Translations under genes and position numbers: made by a program
In this document: positions 1-9,408 of the stretch, piece after piece
Numbering within the stretch: position 1 is the stretch's first letter
How the letters are laid out: each line of letters begins with the position of its first letter
Assembly (NCBI GenBank): GCA_963575745.1
Contig: CAUYUJ010009435.1
Span: forward strand, 335,020-399,019
Direction of reading: 5' to 3'
DNA length: 64,000 nucleotides
Source: Prorocentrum cordatum
Taxonomy: Eukaryota > Sar > Dinophyceae > Prorocentrales > Prorocentraceae
Notes under the pieces: model-generated
Database searches by the model: none
The model's input: the letters and a program-made list of their open reading frames with translations, nothing else
What the model was told of the DNA's origin: nothing

Positions 1-730
1 CGAATGTGCAGCGTTTGCATATTACAATACCTTGCTACCAAAGCGGCATGCTTAAATAATTCTGAGCACGCGCGTCGCCCCTGGGGGGCTGGCGCGCAAA
101 ATCGAGAGGCCTCCTCCTGCTGATCCGCCTTCTTCCTCGCCACGAGTACGCCAACAGAAGAACTGTGATGAAATATTAACCGACGTAATGAGCGAAGCGA
201 CTGAATTCATAGCAATCATGAGGGCGCACCTCGCTCCTGGGGGGCCAGCGCAATGCAGAGTAGGAATGTGTTTGGGTGGTGCTGGTCCAGGGCCCCACAA
301 AAGAGGTAGCCTTGAGAAACGGGGACACCAGTACACCCGATTGAACTCAACGCCGTCGGTCGACTCTCCCTCTCCAGATGGAAGTAGAAACTTCTGGGTC
401 TGCAAAATCCTCTTCTTTTATTAGGCCCCCTGGCCCCACGAGCAGGAGGGGCACGGGGCCCAGACCTGGGGGGGGCAGCCCACTGTGAAGATGAGACTGT
501 TGGACACGGGCTAACAATCAGAGGAGGAACAGAAACCACCGCCACCGAGATCCGACTCGGCTCGACTCACTCCAAGGCACCATGTCAACAGTCTGTATGC
601 AACTAAAAAGGATTGGCGCAGAGAGATGCCCGTACTGGCCAGCGCAGCCCCGACGCCGAAAAATCCCGTCCGGGCGCAGGTCCTGGGCCCCCCCAGGCTG
701 GGGCGCGCGCGACCATCGCAGCGCGCGTCA
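1..730. other. No gene recognised
   Basis: Open frames here are short, overlap on both strands and show no domain or motif. I see no promoter, RNA gene or repeat that I can defend. Confidence 0.4.
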
Positions 731-860
731 GAGTCCGAGGCATACCGACAGCGACAGCGAGAGCGAGAACCCATCGGAAGGGACAGCGACAGCGACAGCG
801 ACAGCGAGAGCGAGAGCGAGGCATACCGACAGCGAGTCCTTGGATGCGACAGCGACACCG
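731..860 (+). repeat. CGACAG/CGAGAG short tandem repeat
   Basis: Imperfect 6-bp units (GCGACA, GCGAGA) form two blocks, each starting at a GCATACCGACAG motif and each ending in a GAACCCAT(C/T)GGAAGGGA motif. The layout suggests a duplicated block of about 80 bp with internal slippage. The open frames through it are a by-product. Confidence 0.7.
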
Positions 861-1031
861 AGAACCCATTGGAAGGGACCCATGCCTGGACGGTGGAACG
901 CCTGAGCGTCGTCTGGTCCTATGCGACACCCAGGCGTGCCAGCGCCTAGAGGCCGCTCCCCCCAAAGGGTTCTCGGTGGCAGTGATTTCTCTTTCTCCTC
1001 TGACACGTGGATCACAGATCCGGAGATACGC

Positions 1032-1200
1032 TGGGGGCATTGGGTAAGGAACCCTTAGACAAGGAATCCAGGGTCTGGAGGCCAGTGGAACTCCAATTGA
1101 GGCCTTGCCATGGATACCACCGCCGCCCTCATCAGATGAGGAACCCTCCAGGGTCTGCAGCCTCCTGGGCACATTCCTGAATCAGCGCCCTCACCGTGTT
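1032..1200 (+). repeat. Dispersed repeat family B, copy 1
   Basis: About 170 bp that recurs at 56811-56979 with roughly 85% identity by eye. Shared landmarks are GGGGGCATTGG, AAGGAACCCTTAGA, CCAGGGTCTGGAGGCCAGTG and GGGCACATTCCT. Its right edge abuts dispersed repeat A at 1201. The minus strand of both copies has an open frame containing a similar peptide (GVPLASRPWIP), so a coding origin is possible but unproven. Confidence 0.75.
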
Positions 1201-1379
1201 GAAGGGGCCCCAGGACACACACAAACACACACACACACACATGTATATATATATATATAAATACACACAAATAAAGATATTCCCCATATGTTCCAATCTT
1301 TTCTGGGTTTTTCCCATATTTTCCTGGGAATCGACGATTAATTGTGTCTATATGTTTTTTCCTCTCCTGACGTGTGGCA
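1201..1379 (+). repeat. Dispersed repeat family A, copy 1
   Basis: A 165-180 bp unit found six times in the window. It starts GAAGGGGCCC, then a CA-rich stretch (ACACACAAATAAA), then CCCATATTTT motifs around a CTGGGTTTTT core, then GGGAATCGACGATTAATTG, TGTGTCT and a pyrimidine end (CCTCTCCTG). This copy has expanded CA and TA runs. Confidence 0.85.
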
Positions 1380-1573
1380 CGTGGGATCGGGAAGACACAC
1401 TCCTCCCGAAACGTGCAGCCGGCGCCGCGCATCTGGGCAACGGCAGGCGCACGCTCACGCATGGAGACGCAACCCCTCGCAGCATCCACACGCGCCCTGC
1501 TCCGTGCTTGCTGCCTCGAGGCTTGCCCCTCGCAGCTCAGGGAAGCAGCAGCTGCACCAGCATCACCTGTCGG

Positions 1574-1660
1574 AGGTCCGCGCGGATTCCTTGGATCGGC
1601 GCTGGAGGCGCCACCAGGAGGGCCCAACGCAGATCCAAGAAACCCGCGCGGAGCTCCGAA
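1574..1660. repeat. Small inverted-repeat motif (family K)
   Basis: CCGCGCGGATTCCTTGGATC near 1576 is matched in inverse by GATCCAAGAAACCCGCGCGG ending near 1654. Related sequence lies at 48735-48825 and, as one arm, near 40260-40292. It may be a tiny fold-back element. Confidence 0.5.
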
Positions 1661-1716
1661 AGCCCATGTTCATACATTGTTGCGCTTCTTCGACCCCCCC
1701 CACCTGTCCAATCCTC

Positions 1717-1803
1717 CTTCTGCTCCTCCTCCTCCTCCTTCTTTTCCTCCTCTTCTTTTCCTCCTCTTCGTCCTCCTCCTCCTCCTCCTCCTCCTCCTCC
1801 GAC
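1717..1803 (+). repeat. TCC/CTC trinucleotide array
   Basis: A pyrimidine tract dominated by CTC units. Long serine, leucine or proline runs in its frames come from the array, not from a gene. Confidence 0.85.
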
Positions 1804-2109
1804 CCGCCCTCCGCCGCCCTCTCCCCCACCGCTCACCGCGTCCCCTCTCCCCTCCTGCTCTCGGTGATCCTCAGAACGCGATTTAGCGCCAACGTGTGCT
1901 GGTCCAACAACGCCCTTCCTTCACTTCGCCACGGCGAAAATAGTGAAACACAACGGCCAGCATACGCCGGACAGGGTGAACACAGCCAGCGCGATGCCCA
2001 GGGGGCAGCCCATTCCCCCCTGCTGGGGGCCCACCGCACGGGCGTGCCTGAACCCCCAAAAAGATTATCCAAGCGAAGGAGCCAACCATATGCAGTTGTG
2101 AGTACCGTC

Positions 2110-2540
2110 GTTGCGGGTATCACCTTCGGGGGATCTCCTCATGGGGCGATGCAGCATGCAAAGGGTGTGCCGCTATGGGGCGGGGCCGCCATGTGGGCGC
2201 TGCCACTGGGGCTTTAGGCGGGACCCCGCTATGGGGCCGCGAAAATTTTGAGGGGTGCGCCGCAATGGGGCGGGGCCGCCATCGGGGCTTCCGGTGGAGC
2301 TCCCTATGGGGCAACGAAAAGCTGTACTGGGTGGGGGAACCGCATGCGAACACCGCCACTAGGGCTTTCGGTGGAGCTCCCATTAGGGGCCACGAACCTC
2401 TGCATTGGGTGGGGGAAACGCATGCGAACCATGCCACTGGGACCTTCGGTGGAGCTCCTCATGGGGCCACGGAGCGGTGTACTGGGCGAGGGAAACGCAT
2501 GCGGACACCGCCACTGGGGTCCCTATCGTGGCAAGGGGAC
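2110..2540 (+). repeat. Minisatellite, about 78-bp unit
   Basis: About five diverged units carrying GGGGGAAACGCATGCG, CCACTGGGGCTTTCGGTGGAG and CATGGGGCCACG. The CGCATGCG landmark falls at 2341, 2419 and 2496. All three forward frames stay open for much of the array. Confidence 0.75.
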
Positions 2541-3022
2541 GTGTTGAAATAAATAGAGGGAGCCATGACATCTGGGAAGATATCATTGCCCTGCCTATGA
2601 CATTCCCCTCCCTAGTCATCACCTAAGACGAAGCCAGGACGAGGATGACCCCGGGTGAGGATAAATCGAGAATCTCCGAGACCCGACGGCTCTGGAGCAT
2701 GCCTCGGGTGCCGCGGCCTTCGCGGAGCGTTCTGGCAACTCTGAGACCGTGCAGGAGCGTCCCCGATCACTCCGGAACGGACTTGTTCTCACCCACGCCC
2801 CGTCCGATCGACCCCCTCTTGTCGGGGAGACGTAAGACTCGGGTACGGGGGACTCGGGTTGGCCCGACGGGGCCATCATAAAAATGACGAGGCCCAATCG
2901 GAAATTTGACGCGAGCTCCCGCTGCAGACATCCCACGAAAACTGGACCGTCAACATCCAGGACGCGCTCCTCAAAAAAACGTCGGCAAACCCGAGTTCCG
3001 GCTTACTCGGGTCTCACGTTTT
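2541..3022. other. No gene recognised
   Basis: Mixed sequence between a minisatellite and a dispersed repeat; nothing seen that can be annotated. Confidence 0.4.
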
Positions 3023-3188
3023 GAAGGGGCCCTGGGACACACATAGAAATACACACAAATAAAATGATTCCCCATATGTTCCCATATTTTATGGGTTTTT
3101 GTTTTGTCTTGCCGCCCACTTCCCATACTTTCCCATATTTGCCTGGGACTCGACGATGAATTGTGTCTGTGTGTTTCTTTCCCTCCTG
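3023..3188 (+). repeat. Dispersed repeat family A, copy 2
   Basis: Same order as the other copies: GAAGGGGCCC start, ACACACAAATAAAA, CCCATA motifs, GGGACTCGACGATGAATTG, TGTGTCTGTGTG and a CCCTCCTG end. Confidence 0.85.
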
Positions 3189-3574
3189 GTTTCCAAATGG
3201 ACCAGAAATTTGGGGCCCAACCCTGGGATATACGATGGGGGGGCGTCCATCCTCGACAGGGGTGCGTCCGAATGGCCCCCTCGGGATGTATCCCAAGATT
3301 CCTCCCCTTTTCTGAGCGACCAAACTTTTCTGGCGGAAGTCGGGGATTGGGGGAGAGAAATCGCCTGCGAGTTCCCCCGATCTTGGGCGGCCCCAGTCCG
3401 AAATCCGTTCCGTGCCCCTGCCGGCGCGGAGGGCCCCCGCGAGCCGGCCGAGCGGGGGGCGCTCCTCGTCTGCCCGCAGCGCCCCCTCGCCCTCGGCGCG
3501 GGCGAGGGCGGCGAGGGCCACGGCGCGGACGTCGGCCTCGCTCGGGGGGGGGAGGGGGAGGAGCAGGGGGGCGA

Positions 3575-3715
3575 GGGAGGAGGAGGAGGAGGAGGAGGAG
3601 GAGGAGGAGGAGGAGGCGGAGGCGGAGGCGGAGGCGGAGGAGGCGGAGGCGGAGGCGGAGGAGGCGGAGGCGGAGGCGGAGGAGGAGGAGGAGGAGGAGG
3701 AGGAGGAGGAGGAGC
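3575..3715 (+). repeat. GGA/GGC trinucleotide array
   Basis: About 47 units of GGA interrupted by blocks of GGC. It gives poly-Gly, poly-Glu/Ala and poly-Arg frames and, on the other strand, poly-Pro and poly-Ser frames. These are not treated as genes. Confidence 0.9.
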
Positions 3716-4236
3716 TTTCTCGAGCATGTCCGCCGAAGGAAGGGGGAGCCGTCTCGAGCAGGAGGAGCAGGGGGACGAGGAAGGAGGAGCCTGTCTCTGG
3801 CTTGCCTTCTCGAGCCTGTCCACCGGATCCTCGGCGGGTGTGGCACGCAGCGGTGCGGTGCACGCGCGGCGGCTCGTCGGCCCCGTGCCGTATCCAGGGC
3901 GTCGTGGGGCTCTCATTGGAGCGACACGGCGATAGCCTGCCACGTCGATTTAGTATACAGACCCTGAACCTAGCTCTTGCGAGGACATGTGTGGAAGAGA
4001 AGAGGAGGAGGACTGACTGACTGACTGACTCGCCCTCGGGGTGGCGGGTGACCGTAAACTACAAGAGACCTCTAAGGCGTAAGCACTCTGATATTCACTA
4101 ATCCTAGAAGCTTCCCCGCAAGCTCCCAGAGCATAGCTTTGTCTCTAGAGCCTTGGGGGTCTAGTTTTGAAGTCCAGCCGATTTGGTCCCAGCGAATTAC
4201 CCTACCTCTCGCAGACCTCGTGTTGGTCTTGGAGCT
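3716..4236. other. No gene; short GACT repeat at 4013-4032
   Basis: Five tandem GACT units lie near 4013-4032. The rest shows no coding or structural signal. Confidence 0.45.
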
Positions 4237-4329
4237 TTGAGAGGAGGAGGAGGAGGAGGAGGAGGAGGAGGAGGAGGAGGAGGAGGAGGAGGAGGAGGGG
4301 GAGGAGGAGGAGGAGGAGGAGGAGGAGAG
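4237..4329 (+). repeat. GGA trinucleotide array
   Basis: About 30 nearly perfect GAG/GGA units followed by GGAGTGGAGTGGAGT. No coding meaning assigned. Confidence 0.9.
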
Positions 4330-4678
4330 GAGTGGAGTGGAGTGGAGCAGACCGAGGCGCGGTCGAGCGTGGTCCCCCGCGCCCGCCGCGCTCAGCAGCC
4401 CGCGGCCGTCCGCGGGCGAAGCGGGCCCCCACCCACCGAGGGATGTGGTGGGCAGGCCCTCGGTCCGTGGTGAGGCACCACGGCCACCGGCCTGGCCAGG
4501 GGCTCCTATCTGACGTCCGAACCCTCCGTCCCATCCCTCACGGTGGCCTGTGGCGTATCTATCCCCTCTGTTCGCACAGTCGGCTGTCGAGCAGGGCAGC
4601 GATCGCGAGAGGGTACGCGATGCACGGTAAAAGCATGGCATGGCGTACAAGAGCACAGCAGAGCGTAGCATGCCATAG
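4330..4678. other. Host sequence flanking the retrotransposon
   Basis: The last 80 bases are a degenerate GCATGGC/GCAGAGC run that continues across the element at 14786-14900. The Copia element therefore split one low-complexity host segment. Confidence 0.5.
4675..4678. other. Target-site duplication, left copy (ATAG)
   Basis: ATAG directly precedes the TGTGGCAGC end of the element and recurs directly after its other end. It is 4 bp rather than the 5 bp usual for Copia. Confidence 0.7.
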
Positions 4679-4861
4679 TGTGGCAGCAGCGAGATGAGCG
4701 GATGCTTTTTGTCTTGAGCCAAACCGGCAAACGACAGTACTACCGTCTCTAATTGACCTCTGTGTCTGAAGCAAGCGAGTCCCCACTCGCTCCCGTGACA
4801 TGATCAACAGGAAAGATCATTAAGCTAAACCTATAATACCGGAAACAGGAACCCTGTCACA
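4679..4861 (-). repeat. 3' LTR of the Copia element
   Basis: 183 bp. On the minus strand it begins TGTGACAGGG and ends CTGCTGCCACA. It differs from the 5' LTR at 7 sites by eye. It contains GCCGGTTTGGCTCAAG (minus strand, within 4713-4734), close to the 3' part of the dinoflagellate spliced leader. Confidence 0.95.
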
Positions 4862-4891
4862 TGGGTCAAGCTTTCTCCTAGGTTTAGCTTC
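4862..4891 (-). other. Candidate polypurine tract and hairpin next to the 3' LTR
   Basis: On the minus strand AGGAGAAAG (4871-4879) is the best purine run before the LTR, 9 bases away. The adjoining AAGCTAAACCT (4880-4890) is a perfect inverse of AGGTTTAGCTT in the LTR (4822-4832), so the RNA could fold across the LTR boundary. Confidence 0.35.
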
Positions 4892-4951
4892 CCCGTTCAG
4901 AAAGCAGTAGCTGTACACAGCAAGTCAGATATCCTAGAAGAACAGGATGGG

Positions 4952-5735
4952 CTAGGAAGGTGAGTGAGAAGAGAGGTCGTCCCGGAGGCCAAACCCCGGA
5001 GCTGACTGGGCCGACGTGAACTCGACCCACGATATCAGACGGGAATCACCGTCAAGAGTCCACCTCGAGGCAGCGTGGGACCGGTCCTTCGCGCCGGGCT
5101 GCTCCTTGCGACGGGCCATCTCTGCGCCCTCGTCTATCAGGACCAGCCGACCGTTAGCCAGCAAATTGGCCAGGGCGGCGCTGCTTTTGCTCACGTCGTC
5201 TTTCGTGAGCGCGTCCACCGGCATCCTGCCGTGAGGCACCCACCGCACATGACCCCGGGCTCTCTCGAGAGCCTCGCAGACTCCCGCCAGGTCCAGAACT
5301 GTGCGCCTGTCTCGGGCGCTGGCGTTGCCCTCCTTGAGCATTGTGTCGTAAATGTTTTTGGCATCCACCACATGGACTTGATCTACTCGGCCGCCTAGTC
5401 GACAGTCCCTCCTAAGGACTGTCGTGAATGGTCCTGAACCCCTGGACGTACCGTTCACGTCTACGTCCCTAAAGACCACATCCCGATATAGGACCTGCAG
5501 GAACTCTACTTCCGCCACTGCCGCAGAAAGGGCTTGGGTTTCCCCCGCCAAGGTCGACGAGACCTTCCGACGCAGCTTGGAGCTGCGCCAGCCTAACACG
5601 GAGGCCTTCACGGCGCAGTTATCCAGCACGCTCCTGTCCGTGGCAAGAATCACCCACGCGCCCTGGGTGGGGTCTTCTGGGAGACCTCTCCCGTCCACGA
5701 GCCCCTCGTTGGCTCCAACGCCCCCAGCATCCGAT
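4952..5735 (-). CDS. RNase H domain of the Copia polyprotein
   Basis: In the frame that takes over at about 5735 the sequence starts SDAGG (first catalytic Asp) and continues with GAWVILATD, STLAGETQALS (catalytic Glu), VVDAKNIYD (Asp) and MPVDALTK (last Asp). These are the four acidic positions of Copia RNase H in order. The domain ends with a stop at 4952, about 90 bases before the 3' LTR. It must once have been continuous with reverse transcriptase; a single insertion or deletion near 5735-5745 explains the break. Confidence 0.85.
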
Positions 5736-8700
5736 CGAGCTTCCAGATGCTAAGGCCCCGGGAGGCCGTCGACCTCAAGTACATCACCATACGATTGGCA
5801 ATCGTGACGTCGCCAGTCGTGCCCTCCTTAAGCCTACTAGCCAAAATGCTGGCAGCACCTGCCGCCTCGGGCCGCGTCTCTCGACCGACCCAGTTTAGCT
5901 TGTAGATTGGGGAGCGGAGGGACTTGAGCCTCCCGCGCTCCATGCTCACTGGCCGGACCTCCTCTAGTATGTACTTCTCTTGATCGATGAGGGCCCGGTG
6001 GGGAGTAAACGAAACGCGCCGCCCAGCGTACTCGACCGGCCCCTCGCGGCGGTCGCGGCACTTCCCGAATTTGAACCGAGACTCGAGCACCTGACGAATC
6101 CAAGCGCGGGTCTCCCGAGAACTGCTAGATATGAAGAAGTCGTCCACTTCCAGAAGGATCACGCTCAGAATCGCTCCGTCGGGGGCGTACCTAATCCACC
6201 AGCATGGTTCAAGCAGGCCCCTTACGAAACCCTGTTTCTGCAGAAACCCAACCACGGTTTTCCCCCAAGCCAGAGGGGCATCGTCGAGCCCGTACACGTT
6301 GACAAGCAAACGGATCAGGGACCCCTTTTCCACCCGGATCCCCTCGTAGGGCTCCACATAAATTTCACCTTGGGCTCTCTGCATTGGGTTCGATTGGCAG
6401 AACGCGTTTTTGACGTCAGCTATGTCCCCTAGATGACTCAGGTTCATCCTGACTTGAACGAACATGAGGATTGATGTTGTCTGAGGCGTAGGCGAATACA
6501 CGAAGAACGAACCGGTATCAGGATCCTCGTGCCCATGGACACACCATCTCGACTTGGCAGCTGGCTCGGCAAACGTGCCTTCCACTGGCTTCCACCGACG
6601 CACCATTCTGCTAGTAATGATCCTATCCGGACAGGTGCGCCTGACATGTTCCGCCTCCCTAGGAGGTATTACTTCCACCGCTCCCGAGCCCATCATGTTC
6701 TGCCATTCTTTATCATCGGACATCTCGAACTTCGCCCTCTCAGCTGGACTGAGCTGTCTGAGGGAAATCTCCCCCCCCCGGCTGGCCGCCAGAACCTCGT
6801 TGTTCCCGGAGCTCTCGACCCCTTCCACGAACGCCAGAGAGGACCCGTCCGCGCTGGTTTCAACAAGAAAAGAAGCCCCGCCCTCGACCTCGGTCCAGGC
6901 CTCAATTTCGGCCACCCGTCGTCCGACAAGCTCTCCCCTGGGCCTGGACAGGCTCCTCCCCCTCCGGTCTCTGGCGGCGGCGGCGGCGCCGACGGCGGCA
7001 GCGGACGACGACGGAACCGAGTCGGCCTCTGCAGCCGCTGGCTGCTCCAGGCCGGGGGGTGGCTCCACGCGCGGCCGCTTCGCCTCGCTGACCTCTGGTG
7101 GACAGCTGGCTGACCGAACCCCTGGCGCCTCACCTCCCAGAGGTCTCCGAAAGCAGTGAGGGACGTCGCTCGGCTGCTCGAGCTTGGCCCTAGCCGGCCT
7201 GGCCGGCACGACCGAAGAAGGAGGAGGAGGAGACGACGCAACCGGGAGATGAGGGCCGGAGGGAGGAGGGTCAGCAGTTCCCCCGGAGACCCCCTCGTCG
7301 GACCCCGGGACCGCTTCGAGGCCTCCTTCGCCTGGAGGCGTGCCAGTACCTGACGACTCTCTCAGCTCCTCGATGCTCTCTGAAATCGAGGGGAGTCGTG
7401 TCATCTCGGACCCCGCGTTGGCCACAGCCGATCCCCCCGCGGACGATGGCCTGGGCCGCGGGCCCCGCGACCGGAGGAGAGGGGGCCCCGAGCCGATGGG
7501 GTCGAAGCCTCGGCTCACTGGGGGAGGGCCCACTGGGCCCGAAGGTTCGGCCACCTCGGACCTGGTCCCGGGCCCCGCCAGCTGGGGAGCAGAGTCCGGC
7601 TCTGGCGACAGGGGTTGATCCCAGGCCTCTTCGGGAGGGGGGCCCTCCCGCTGCACGTCCACAGCTGAAGCACGCCTGGACTGTGCCTGAGCCATGAGCT
7701 CGGACCACTGCGGATCTTGCGCCACTTGGATCCCGAACTCTTCTTCAGGACTGGCGTGTCGCACCTGTTCGGGTGAGCACTTCCATAGGCGTGCTCTCAC
7801 CGCCACCCAGACCGTTCCCCTTTCGGCTAAAACCACGACCCCGGGTCCCGTCCAAGCGCCCCGCCTGCGACCAAGCGTGTCCGCCCGCGACCCGGCTCGA
7901 GTAAGCCTACGCCACACAAACACCCACTGACCAGGGCTGAACACGGTCTGGGATGGGCCCCTGGCTTTACTGGCCTTGTGTATCTTATCTCGGGCGGTGG
8001 TTTCCATGGCAAGACGGCGAGCGACATCTCGGACTCTCTGAGAGCGAGCGAACTCCGCACCAGCAGAATCTTGTTCGGACGGCGGCCGCAAGCAGTCTTG
8101 CCATCCGGGAAGGCCCACGTGGTCATCCCACAAAATCTCGTGCGGCAAGCGTGGGCTCTCACCGAATACTAACTGCATAGGCGAGAAGCCTCCCCGGTGC
8201 CAGGATCTGTTCTTGTGGGCGCAGAATTCATGAATGAGCTCGTCCAGTTCTTGGACGTCCCCGGGCAGGGCGGATCCGGCCTCAACCTCGCTCTTGATTC
8301 GCTCCTTGATCCAACCCCCGTGGCGCTCAACACGGCCGTCCTGCCGGGGGGAATTAGCATCGCATACGTGGTGAAGGACTCCCCATTGCTCTAGGCCGCG
8401 AGCAAATCTTTCTTCGAACTCTGGCCCCTCATCTGAGAGAAGGAAGTGAGGAGCGCCAAATGGCCTTATCCAGGCTGAGACGAACGCGCGCCACACAAGA
8501 GAGGCCTTGGGTTCCTCGACCCGCGCGCATATCTGCAGGTTGGATCCGTGATCGCCAATATTCAGATACGGCAGGACGCTGTCCCGATACGGAACATAAA
8601 ACAAGTCAACGCCCACAATGTGGTTAAAACGAAAAGTCCGCGGCATGGCGACTCGGCGATGACTGCTTGACCGAGCCCGCTCGGCGCACTCCGAGCACTT

Positions 8701-9405
8701 AAAGGAGTCTCGGACCCGCCTCAGAATGTGGACCTTGACCCCCCCCGCTCTCAAAACTCGCACGAACTTCCTATTGCACGGGTGCCCCATATTCACGTGC
8801 AACCGAAACACCAGCCGCTTTTCGGTCTCCGATGGGTCCGGAAGGGGCCCACTCGCCTTGACACTGCTGGGAAGCCGGGTCTCGGGCACATCTTCGTCCT
8901 CACTCTCCTCCGGATCCTCCTCCTCGGGGGCCAGGCCTTCGTCCCCTCCGGGAAAGTTCCCTTCCTCGCACTGGGCCCAAGTCACCGGCCGTGGCCGGCG
9001 AGGCCCGCTCCACTCTTCCGTCACCGCGCGAGACACTGCCTCCGCAAGGGCCGGAGGATACTCCTGGGCAGGGGAAGTCTTGCTCTTACCTTCTAGCAAC
9101 ACGTGTCTGTGGTTCCCTGGACAGAGGTGCCCCTCAAGGATCTCCTGGAGTCTGGGGTGGTTCGTTAGGACCCCGGTCGGTTTCTTGTTCAACCCTTCTT
9201 TGGTCACGCTCAAACCGAAGGTGCACATGTCAACCCGCACCCTCCGGACCCCAGGTAGGTTAGACACAAGCTGAACCACCTTAGTTGCCCACGAACTCGC
9301 AAACAGGGGGTGTTCGAAGGCAAAGTGCCGGCCCCTCGCTACCCGATCGCTCGCGATCTCCATGCACAGACTGAGATCGTTTACGCCCTCGACGATCGCT
9401 TGTTT
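5650..9405 (-). CDS. Integrase and reverse transcriptase of the Copia element
   Basis: Residue numbers count from ATG 9363. The pre-integrase zinc site is His189, His194, Cys223, Cys226. The integrase triad is Asp253 (GVDLFY), Asp311 (LLSDEGPEF) and Glu346 (DGRVERHG); the last two are 34 residues apart, as in active integrases. A Pro/Ser-rich spacer (about 550-800) follows. Reverse transcriptase shows Asp983 (ADVKNAFCQS), the VYGLDDAPLAW motif (1023-1033) and the catalytic pair Asp1074-Asp1075 in LEVDDFF, where YVDD is usual. The frame ends shortly after WKLD because RNase H is in another register from about 5735. The integrase and polymerase motifs are intact. Confidence 0.95.
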   Translation of the reverse strand, partial: KQAIVEGVNDLSLCMEIASDRVARGRHFAFEHPLFASSWATKVVQLVSNLPGVRRVRVDMCTFGLSVTKEGLNKKPTGVLTNHPRLQEILEGHLCPGNHRHVLLEGKSKTSPAQEYPPALAEAVSRAVTEEWSGPRRPRPVTWAQCEEGNFPGGDEGLAPEEEDPEESEDEDVPETRLPSSVKASGPLPDPSETEKRLVFRLHVNMGHPCNRKFVRVLRAGGVKVHILRRVRDSFKCSECAERARSSSHRRVAMPRTFRFNHIVGVDLFYVPYRDSVLPYLNIGDHGSNLQICARVEEPKASLVWRAFVSAWIRPFGAPHFLLSDEGPEFEERFARGLEQWGVLHHVCDANSPRQDGRVERHGGWIKERIKSEVEAGSALPGDVQELDELIHEFCAHKNRSWHRGGFSPMQLVFGESPRLPHEILWDDHVGLPGWQDCLRPPSEQDSAGAEFARSQRVRDVARRLAMETTARDKIHKASKARGPSQTVFSPGQWVFVWRRLTRAGSRADTLGRRRGAWTGPGVVVLAERGTVWVAVRARLWKCSPEQVRHASPEEEFGIQVAQDPQWSELMAQAQSRRASAVDVQREGPPPEEAWDQPLSPEPDSAPQLAGPGTRSEVAEPSGPVGPPPVSRGFDPIGSGPPLLRSRGPRPRPSSAGGSAVANAGSEMTRLPSISESIEELRESSGTGTPPGEGGLEAVPGSDEGVSGGTADPPPSGPHLPVASSPPPPSSVVPARPARAKLEQPSDVPHCFRRPLGGEAPGVRSASCPPEVSEAKRPRVEPPPGLEQPAAAEADSVPSSSAAAVGAAAAARDRRGRSLSRPRGELVGRRVAEIEAWTEVEGGASFLVETSADGSSLAFVEGVESSGNNEVLAASRGGEISLRQLSPAERAKFEMSDDKEWQNMMGSGAVEVIPPREAEHVRRTCPDRIITSRMVRRWKPVEGTFAEPAAKSRWCVHGHEDPDTGSFFVYSPTPQTTSILMFVQVRMNLSHLGDIADVKNAFCQSNPMQRAQGEIYVEPYEGIRVEKGSLIRLLVNVYGLDDAPLAWGKTVVGFLQKQGFVRGLLEPCWWIRYAPDGAILSVILLEVDDFFISSSSRETRAWIRQVLESRFKFGKCRDRREGPVEYAGRRVSFTPHRALIDQEKYILEEVRPVSMERGRLKSLRSPIYKLNWVGRETRPEAAGAASILASRLKEGTTGDVTIANRMVMYLRSTASRGLSIWKLDRMLGALEPTRGSWTGEVSQKTPPRARG

Positions 9406-9408
9406 TCA

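Noticed and set aside
3003-3967. Several frames of nearly 290 codons on both strands
   Set aside because: They run through dispersed repeat A and the GGA/GGC array; no sense outside them.
4559-4807. Small shared protein in the two LTRs (starting MIMSRERVG)
   Set aside because: It is simply the LTR read in one frame; no independent coding evidence.
5931-5946. Another spliced-leader remnant (CTTGAGCC)
   Set aside because: Only 8 bases match and it lies within conserved reverse-transcriptase coding sequence.
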